From Pleodorina starrii (lineage: Eukaryota > Chlorophyta > Chlorophyceae > Chlamydomonadales > Volvocaceae): 64,000 nucleotides of DNA. The notes below the pieces were generated by a model. It had not been told where the DNA came from. It saw only the letters and a list, made by a program, of their open reading frames with translations, and did not search any database. Both the position numbers and the translations under genes were made by a program. Numbering within the stretch: position 1 is the first letter of the stretch; each line of letters begins with the position of its first letter. Shown here one piece after another: positions 57,701 to 64,000 of this stretch. Where the stretch lies: NCBI GenBank assembly GCA_030267565.1, contig BRXU01000040.1, forward strand, positions 1 to 64,000, read 5' to 3'.

Positions 57701-60700
57701 CAGGGGCCCGAGGCGGGGGGCGCGGGAAAGGAGCGAGGGCGCGAACCAGCGGCCCGGGGGGTGTTGTGTACCGTTTTGCGCCCGAGGAACGTCGCCCGGC
57801 CTGCTCCGCTCCGCCCCACGCCGCCCCGCCCTCCTTTCTGTGACTTGGCTCCACCCCAACGCTAATACGCAATGCAACGCTTAATGCGACGCTGTACAAC
57901 CGATACGGCGCAACGCAACACCTCCTGACGTGACGTGACGTGACGTGCCGCACTGCTCTGTTGCGGTACTGACCTCCATGCCTCAGGCTGCCAGCAAGGT
58001 CAATGTGGTGATTTTTGACAAGACGGGAACCCTGACGCGGGGAAGGTGAGTGGGCGGACGGGCGGGGTGGGGAGGGGCTGGCTTCTGGTTCGGCACATAC
58101 AAATTACAGGGGAGGGTGGGCGGACAGGCGCGGTGGGGAGGTCTGGTGCGCGAGGGTGGGTGCGGTGGGGGGTGGAGCGGGGTGGCGCGGGTGCCTCCAG
58201 CGCACCGTATTTGCTGGGCTGGGCGTGTTGAGGGCGAAGAACGGTCTGGTCTTCTCTCCCATGGGAGGGAGGGAGGGTTGGGAAGGGGATGGCGCGGTGT
58301 GGGATTGTGTTGCGTTGTGTGTGTGTTTGGGTCCGGGGCCGGTATATCCCGGGTCGCTACGATACGTGTGCTCGCTCTGATCGCTACCGACCGGTACAGA
58401 CGGACCGACGGACCGGAGAGGGGTTCGAACCCGTCGTAGACTGACCGGGATGTGCGTGCCGGGCGAAGTGGTGCGGCTGGACTGCGATGGGTGGCGGTGG
58501 CGGCGGCGGCTGGTTGCCCTCCCGCCTGCCTGCCTGCCTGCCTGCCCCTCCACACCACCAGATGCCCCCCTTACCTACCTGCCCGCCTGAAGGCACACCC
58601 CGGTACCCCGGTCGTCGCCCACTGACATGAGGTCGTTGTCCTACCGGTATTTCCTCCGCGCCCCTCTCTCCCTCTTCCCCGTCTGTGTTTCTTACTTGTG
58701 TTTGAAGGCCCACCGTGACTGACTGGCGGCTGTTCGGCGCTGGCGAGGGAGGGGCCGGCGGCACCGCGGGCGGCTGGCCCGGCGGCGGCGGCGGCGCCCC
58801 CTCCCTGGACCTGGCGACGCTGTGCCGCTGCGTGGGGGCGGCGGAGGCGGCTTCGGAGCACCCCCTGGCCCGGGCCATACTGGACTTTTGCAGGTACGAC
58901 ATGTGTACGACGAGACGTTGCGTTTATCGTACCGTGGAGCGGGGCGGGCAGGGGCGCGCGGGCTGGCAGGGCAGCAGAGCACGGCGGGTTCAGGGCTGGA
59001 CACATCTCTTGACTCGCAGCAAGCAACCACCGGTGCTTTCTCCCAAATGACACCACCGGTTGCTGGTGTGTCCCACGGCCGACAGGTGTCGTACTCAGCT
59101 CCTCTCCCTGGATTCCCCCTTACCCTGCACGCCTGCAGAGTCCAATTGGTGATGGCCCAGCACGGGGCCACCACCGCCGCCACCGCCGCCGCCGCCGCCG
59201 CGGCCGCCGCCGCCTCGTCTGATCCCGCCGCCGCCGCCGCCGCGGACCGCAGCGCCAGCCACCGCAGCGTTAGCAAGCGCGAGCAGGCGGCGGAGCTGGA
59301 GGCGCTGCTCCCCAAGGCGCGAGATGTGGTGGCCACACCCGGTGTGGGGATCACCTGCACCGTTAGCGGAGAGCAGCTCGCGCAGATGGCGGCGGCGTCA
59401 GCCGCCGCCGCCGCCGTCGCCGACCGCGGCGGCCGCCGCAGCGGCGGCGGCTCCGCCGCCGTCGTCCGCGTCGCGGTCGGCAACCGGCTGCTGATGCAGC
59501 AGGAGGGTGTGGTGGTTCCGGAGGCTGCGGAGGGCTTTGTGGGCCCTATGGAGAGTTGTGGTCACACGGTGGTTCACGTGGCCCTCAATGGGGTGCTGGC
59601 GGGGGTGCTGGCGGTGGCGGATCCGCTCAAGGCCGAGGCGGCGGGAGTGGTGGCGGCGCTGAGGGCGCGCGGTGTGGCGGTGGTGATGCTGACGGGGGAC
59701 AACTGGCGGACGGCGAGGGCGCTGGCGGCGCAGGTGGGGGGGTCGGGTTGGGTGGGTGGGTCAGTATGGGTGGGCGGGCTGGTGCGTGTCGTGCTTCAGT
59801 CCTGGGCTGGTGGGCGATGCTTGGCCGGAAGGGGGGGGTTGCGGTGTGATGGATGGCGGCTCGCTGCCCCACACGGTTTCGCTACCGCTGGTCCCGCTGG
59901 TATCGATGTCGGCCTGGGGAGTAGGGAGGAGGGAATACGGTCTGTGTGGATTGGGTCTGTCTGTCTGTCAGTCAGTGCAACCGCGGTCGCCATTCCAGCA
60001 GTCGCTCGCACCGCACCCCAACCGGACCCCTGCCCGCCTCCCCTTGCCTCCCCTTCCCTCCCTCTCTACCCCGCCCCCACCCCCCACCCCCCACCCCCCC
60101 ACACACAGCTGGGGGTGGAGACGGTGCATGCGGAGACGCTGCCCAAGACCAAGGCGCAAAAGGTGCAGTACAGAGGCCGAGGGATGAGCCGGAAGGGGGA
60201 ATGAGCCATCAGGACAAGCCCTCAGGACAACCGTTAGGGTTTGGGGTTTTAGGGTTGGAGCTGGATGTATGAGCCCGCAGGATGAGCGCTAAGGATGATC
60301 GGGAAGGAGCATTTCTTCCCCCCCCCCTACCTGGCCCCCCTCCCGCTCCCCTCTCAACCCAACATAACCCAACCCCGCCTCCGACCCACCCCGCTCCCCG
60401 CTCCCACCCACCACCCCGCCAGGTCCGGGAGCTACAGAGCGGCGGCCACGTGGTTGCGATGGTGGGTGACGGCATCAACGACTCCCCCGCACTGGCGGCG
60501 GCGGATGTGGGGGTGGCCATCGGCAGCGGCACCGACATCGCCATCGAGGCGGCGGACTACGTTTTGATGAGGGACGACCTGGAGGTGGGGGGGAGGGGAG
60601 GGGAGGCAGGGGGGGCGGGTGGCTGCCTTTCGCCTTTGGGCGTCGTTTTGGTACGGTAAGTTTCAATCGCGGTTCAGTTTGCTGTCGCTATTTCGTGGAG

Positions 60701-61729
60701 AAGGGCCGGGGTGGGGGCCAGGACAGCGCACTGTGAGCGGGGCTGTGAGGGGGGGCTCTACCCTCGCGGCAGGGTTACGACTCACTCTCCTTGCCGCCAA
60801 GCTGCCGTTGCTTCTGTGCGCCTCTCGACGGTTGGCCTCTGTCAGCTTTTATTGCCCATTCGGAGCGGCCCTACGTTCCTCCTTTTCCTTCCACGAAGTT
60901 CGAAGACCGAAAAGCCTTTCGCGGTCGAGCTTGACGACCATTAATAATAATGCACAAGGCCGCCGCAAGCCCCCTGTCCCCTCCCAGCGCCTTGACGCTC
61001 CCCCTCCTCCTCATCCTTCTCGCTGCCATCCCCCGCAACCGCCACAACCCCACACCCACCCACCCGCCCCCACACACACCCACGCACACGCCCCACCCTC
61101 CTTACCCCCACCCCCACCTACCCCCACTCTCCCCCCCTCTCTCTCAGGACGTGTTGGTGGCTCTGGACATTTCGAAGCGCACCTTCAACCGCATCCGCAT
61201 CAACTACGTGTGGGCCATGGGCTACAACACGCTCATGATCCCAGTCGCCGCCGGGGTCTTCTACCCCCTGGCCCACCACCAGCTACCCCCCTGGCTGGCC
61301 GGACTCTGCATGGCCTTCTCCTCCGTGTCCGTCGTGGCGTCGTCGCTGCTGCTGCGGAGGTACCGCCGACCCGGCAGGGTGATGCGGGAGGTGGTGACGG
61401 GGGGCTTGACGGGGAAGCCGCGCGGCGGGGGCGGTGGGGGGGATAAGGACTCGGATGACGGCTCCGCCGGCGGCCGCGGCCGCGGCGGAGGCGGCGGAGG
61501 CGGCCGCCGCAGCGGCGGAGGCGCCGGCGGAGGCCGGCGGCGGAACCTGGTTGAGGCGGAGGCGGAGGTGGAGGTGGAGGATGGGTCGCAGGGTGGTCGT
61601 GCGCCGCTGCTGCCGCGCTCTACGCCGGGGGGCATCGCTCTGGGCGTTGTAGGTGGTGGGGGAGTGCAGCGGTCGGCGGCGGTGGAGATGACGCGGCCCC
61701 CGGGTTACATGAAGTCGGCGGATGTGTAG
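48774..61729 (+). CDS. CTP1: Copper-transporting P1B-type ATPase (CTP1/RAN1/ATP7 class), 20 exons, 1276 aa
   Basis: Exons: 48774-48935, 49049-49107, 49539-49593, 49931-50041, 50588-50740, 51384-51467, 51828-52266, 52556-52677, 53381-53484, 54849-55080, 55561-55704, 55981-56151, 56674-56748, 57039-57320, 57987-58045, 58708-58893, 59139-59733, 60109-60162, 60423-60584, 61148-61729. It should pump Cu(I) into the secretory pathway, where it loads cuproenzymes such as multicopper ferroxidase. N-terminal metal-binding domains: GMTCAAC (59-65), GMVCAAC (137-143) and a degenerate third, GMNSTAC (211-217). Then TGES (581-584), the CPC copper site (698-700), DKTGT with phospho-Asp 742, SEHPLA (800-805), GDGIND (1044-1049), and Cu(I)-type YN...P in TM7 and MAFSS in TM8. 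Ala- or Gly-rich insertions lie between TM3 and TM4 and in the nucleotide-binding domain. The symbol follows C. reinhardtii naming and is an orthology guess. Intron 2 uses a GC donor. Confidence 0.93.
49108..49113 (+). other. GC splice donor, copper ATPase intron 2
   Basis: The junction is CTCAG|GCAAGT, the optimal GC-donor context. Phase 2 is needed to continue [17 protein letters not shown]; both nearby GT dinucleotides give the wrong phase. Confidence 0.8.
54050..54078 (+). repeat. CCA trinucleotide microsatellite in copper ATPase intron 9
   Basis: Run of CCA/ACC triplets within the same long intron. Confidence 0.8.
54504..54556 (+). repeat. CA and GCAC microsatellites in copper ATPase intron 9
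   Basis: A CA run followed by ACGC/GCAC tetranucleotides, wholly intronic (intron 53485-54848). Confidence 0.8.
55722..55792 (+). repeat. GTGG-rich minisatellite in copper ATPase intron 11
   Basis: Imperfect GGGT/GTGG repeats just after the exon 11 donor (AGG|GTGGGT); G-rich on the coding strand. Confidence 0.7.
58523..58547 (+). repeat. CCTG tetranucleotide microsatellite in copper ATPase intron 15
   Basis: Five to six CCTG/TGCC units in the intron before exon 16. Confidence 0.8.
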
Positions 61730-64000
61730 AGATGGAGAGATGGCGGCGGTGTAGGAAGAGGTGGAGGTGTACGTGGTGGGGGTGGGGGTGGTGGTGTAGG
61801 AAACCTGAAACCGTAGACCTGAACCTGAAGATATCCACACCAGGTGGTGGTGGTGGTGGTGGTGGGGTGTGTTGGGGGGGGCAGCGTTGCGGGTTGATTG
61901 CGGTCCACCGGTGGTGGATGAGGGACGACTCCCGAGAGGCTTTGGATGCCCTAAATGTACGGTACCGTACTGTACGGATTGTGGTGGTGGGGCAGAGGAA
62001 TGCAGCTGGAGTCCGGACCGACCCACCCAACCTGATCCGACCCGCAAACGCCCCCGGACGTGTGTGCACGGGAGGGAGGAGGCGTTAACTCCGCTGCCGC
62101 CTGCCCAAGCGGCGCGAGGCAGGGCCGCCAACATGCGGGTGGGGTGGGGGGGAGGAGGGGCAGCGGCGGAGCTGGCCCTGCGGGAGTTCGTGACGTGCGG
62201 GCAGCCGATTTGAAGTTGTTGGTACGACAGAAGTACGGGTTGAGCGGTTGTTCACTTCGGGGCTGAACACAAATGGCCAGACAGTCGGTTGCCACCGAGC
62301 GGTTGAGCGGTTGAGCAGGTGCTGCTTCCCTCCCCCCCTGCCCCCCGGGGGGTGGGGGTGGGGGATGGGAGGGTTTATCATTTGGATGACCTTCCCCCTC
62401 CCCTCCCTGGACTGCATCAGCCCGCATGCAGTCCGGGAGGGGCGTTAACGACCGACCGACAGACAGACAGACAGCACAGTACAGTACCCTCATTTTGCGG
62501 CTGCGCCTAGGCAGGGAGTATGGTATACCGGTCAGGATGCGGTGTTTGTAGGTGTGTTCTTATAAAGGCAGTGGGTGTGTGTGGCTGTAGGCCATGGCAG
62601 TGGCAGCGGGTGTGGCGGCGGCGGCGGCTCGTGCTGAGCCTTCGCTGCTGTCGATGCGGGGGGGAGGGGGGCGCTGCGTCGGCGGTGGTGGGCGGGGTCC
62701 GGAGCGTCACCGGGTGACAGCGGCGACGGCCCCCGAGGTGTGACGGCGAGGCACACCAGTTCGTTGCAGCGTGACACATTGGGGGGATGGGTTGCAGGGT
62801 TGCAATGCCGGTTGCCGTTGGTGGGGGGCCCGCGGGTCCTTTTGTAGGTGGTGGGGTGTCTCTCTGGGGAGCGCTTGTGGCCGGGCGGGCCAAGGGCTTT
62901 TTTCCAATGTCGTGGCAAAGGCGGGAGAGGGACGTGAGGGCGGAGACCCCGAAGGGGGGCGCTGAGTCTGTGTCTGGACGGCGCTGGCCGGGCCGCTGTG
63001 GGGCCGGTGGGGTGGGGGGCCATGTGAAGAACGCAGCGGGCCGCGCGGTATCAGACGGAGCACGGCCGCAAGTGGGCGAGGATGGGGGGCCCGGTGGGTG
63101 GTGGCGGGAACGGGTGCCCTCCTGGCATGTGGGGATGGAGGCGATATGCAGGGGGCCGCTCGCCGCGCCGCGTTTTACTTGGTTGTTTGTGGTTCGTGCT
63201 TCCGTGTGCGTGATCCCTTGACGCTCATTGATTGCACTCGGCCACCCAGGTCACGATCCACGGGTGAGTGATCCTGCGCACTTTTCCCTGCACTGGCAAT
63301 CATCATGCATATCAGCATAATCCCTGAGCTACCGGTAGCTATGGTGTAGCTACGGTGCCAATCTGAGAGAGTGATGTTGACCCTCCTGGAGACCTTCCCA
63401 CAGGTTGCCACATTGATTATGATCATGCTGATGATGATGACTTGATGAGAGCCTGCTTCGTTGCTTGCCTGACTGCAAATCATCTGCGGCTGTGGCTCTC
63501 GGGTGTTGGGCTGGATCGGGTCGTAGGCTGTACGGTCCGATTCGTCGTACACCATGGTTGTACGCCGTCACTGACCCTGCGCCGCACAAGGGGCTGGCAG
63601 TGTTGTACACAATGCCGTGGAGGGTGACGACGAATGAGGCCGAAGGGTTGGTTGCCGGCCCCGTGAACCCCAATGGGACAGCCGCATGCATGCGCTGACC
63701 GCCGTACAAATTGCCGTGTCATGCCGTGCAGTGCCGTACGGCTAAGGCGCCCCAGGACGGTGTTGTGTCTGGGAATACGGTGGGTTTGCAGATGAGTTGT
63801 AGCGCTGTCCGGCCGGCCGGCCTCACACATGTTAAGAGACGAGAGATGAAACACGCAACACTCACGAGTTGTGATGGTGGTGGATGCGGCCCCCAATGTG
63901 GGCCACCAATATCCGCACCAATATCCACACCTGGGTCACATGTCACCCCCCTGGGGAACACGTCCCTGCACACCAATCACGTACCGGTAGGTAGCCAGCC
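61730..64000. other. 3' flank of the copper ATPase; no gene recognised
   Basis: The first part is presumed ATPase 3' UTR with GGT/GTGG-rich low complexity at about 61750-61870. ORFs up to about 280 codons on the minus strand overlap this and the last ATPase exon and look like shadows of GC-rich sequence. Nothing with a family match was found up to the window end. Confidence 0.4.

Noticed and set aside
58420..58450. tRNA-like T-loop GGTTCGAACCC
   Set aside because: No matching acceptor, D or anticodon stems could be folded around it; it lies in an ATPase intron.
61283..62134. 283-codon minus-strand ORF after and over the last ATPase exon
   Set aside because: It overlaps the coding ATPase exon in antisense and is composed of His/Thr/Pro low complexity from GGT repeats; no family match.

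Overview
The window looks like nuclear DNA of a volvocine green alga (Chlamydomonas or a close relative). Evidence seen directly: high GC, many short exons split by GT-AG introns with donors such as GTGAGT, GTGCGG and GTACGC, Ala/Gly/Gln homopolymer tracts inside proteins, TGTAA-type polyadenylation signals, and abundant G/C-rich micro- and minisatellites. The gene set (RTRAF, R2R3-MYB, mitochondrial PDH E1-beta, a eukaryotic SfsA, a P1B copper ATPase) is eukaryotic and fits a photosynthetic alga. Species cannot be fixed from sequence alone.

Layout. 1-15475: a very large 10-bp-period satellite (core GGCCCCCGRA / GGCCCCCGCA), interrupted near its start by two copies of a ~300-bp unique segment. 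The G-rich strand carries a GGGGG run almost every 10 bases. 16014-20916 (+): eight-exon RTRAF (C14orf166/hCLE) homologue, with two apparent GC-AG introns, a 5' splice site embedded in a six-copy minisatellite, and a ~41-copy CCCCTG array in an intron. 22746-26625 (+): nine-exon R2R3-MYB transcription factor of the MYB44/73 type with a long Gln-rich tail. 29520-33146 (+): ten-exon mitochondrial pyruvate dehydrogenase E1-beta. 35344-38654 (+): 5'-truncated non-LTR retrotransposon with an open RT frame and a candidate 8-bp target duplication. 38769-39431 (+): an unrecognised ORF built from two ~60-residue repeats, followed by a 128/129-bp tandem repeat (39517-40042). 42227-43278: non-autonomous hAT-type transposon with matching terminal inverted repeats, a near-perfect 8-bp target duplication and a BED zinc-finger ORF. 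43341-47009 (-): six-exon SfsA-domain protein with long low-complexity basic extensions. 48774-61729 (+): twenty-exon copper-transporting P-type ATPase (CTP1/RAN1/ATP7 class). 61730-64000: no gene recognised.

The host genes share no obvious pathway; this is a normal eukaryotic neighbourhood of independent genes. SfsA and the copper ATPase are divergent and share a ~1.76-kb upstream region. The hAT element lies 62 bp past the SfsA stop codon, so it probably sits in that gene's 3' UTR. All exon models were built by hand: I required open frames, consistent intron phase across every junction, and agreement with family sequences as I know them. No alignment program was run.
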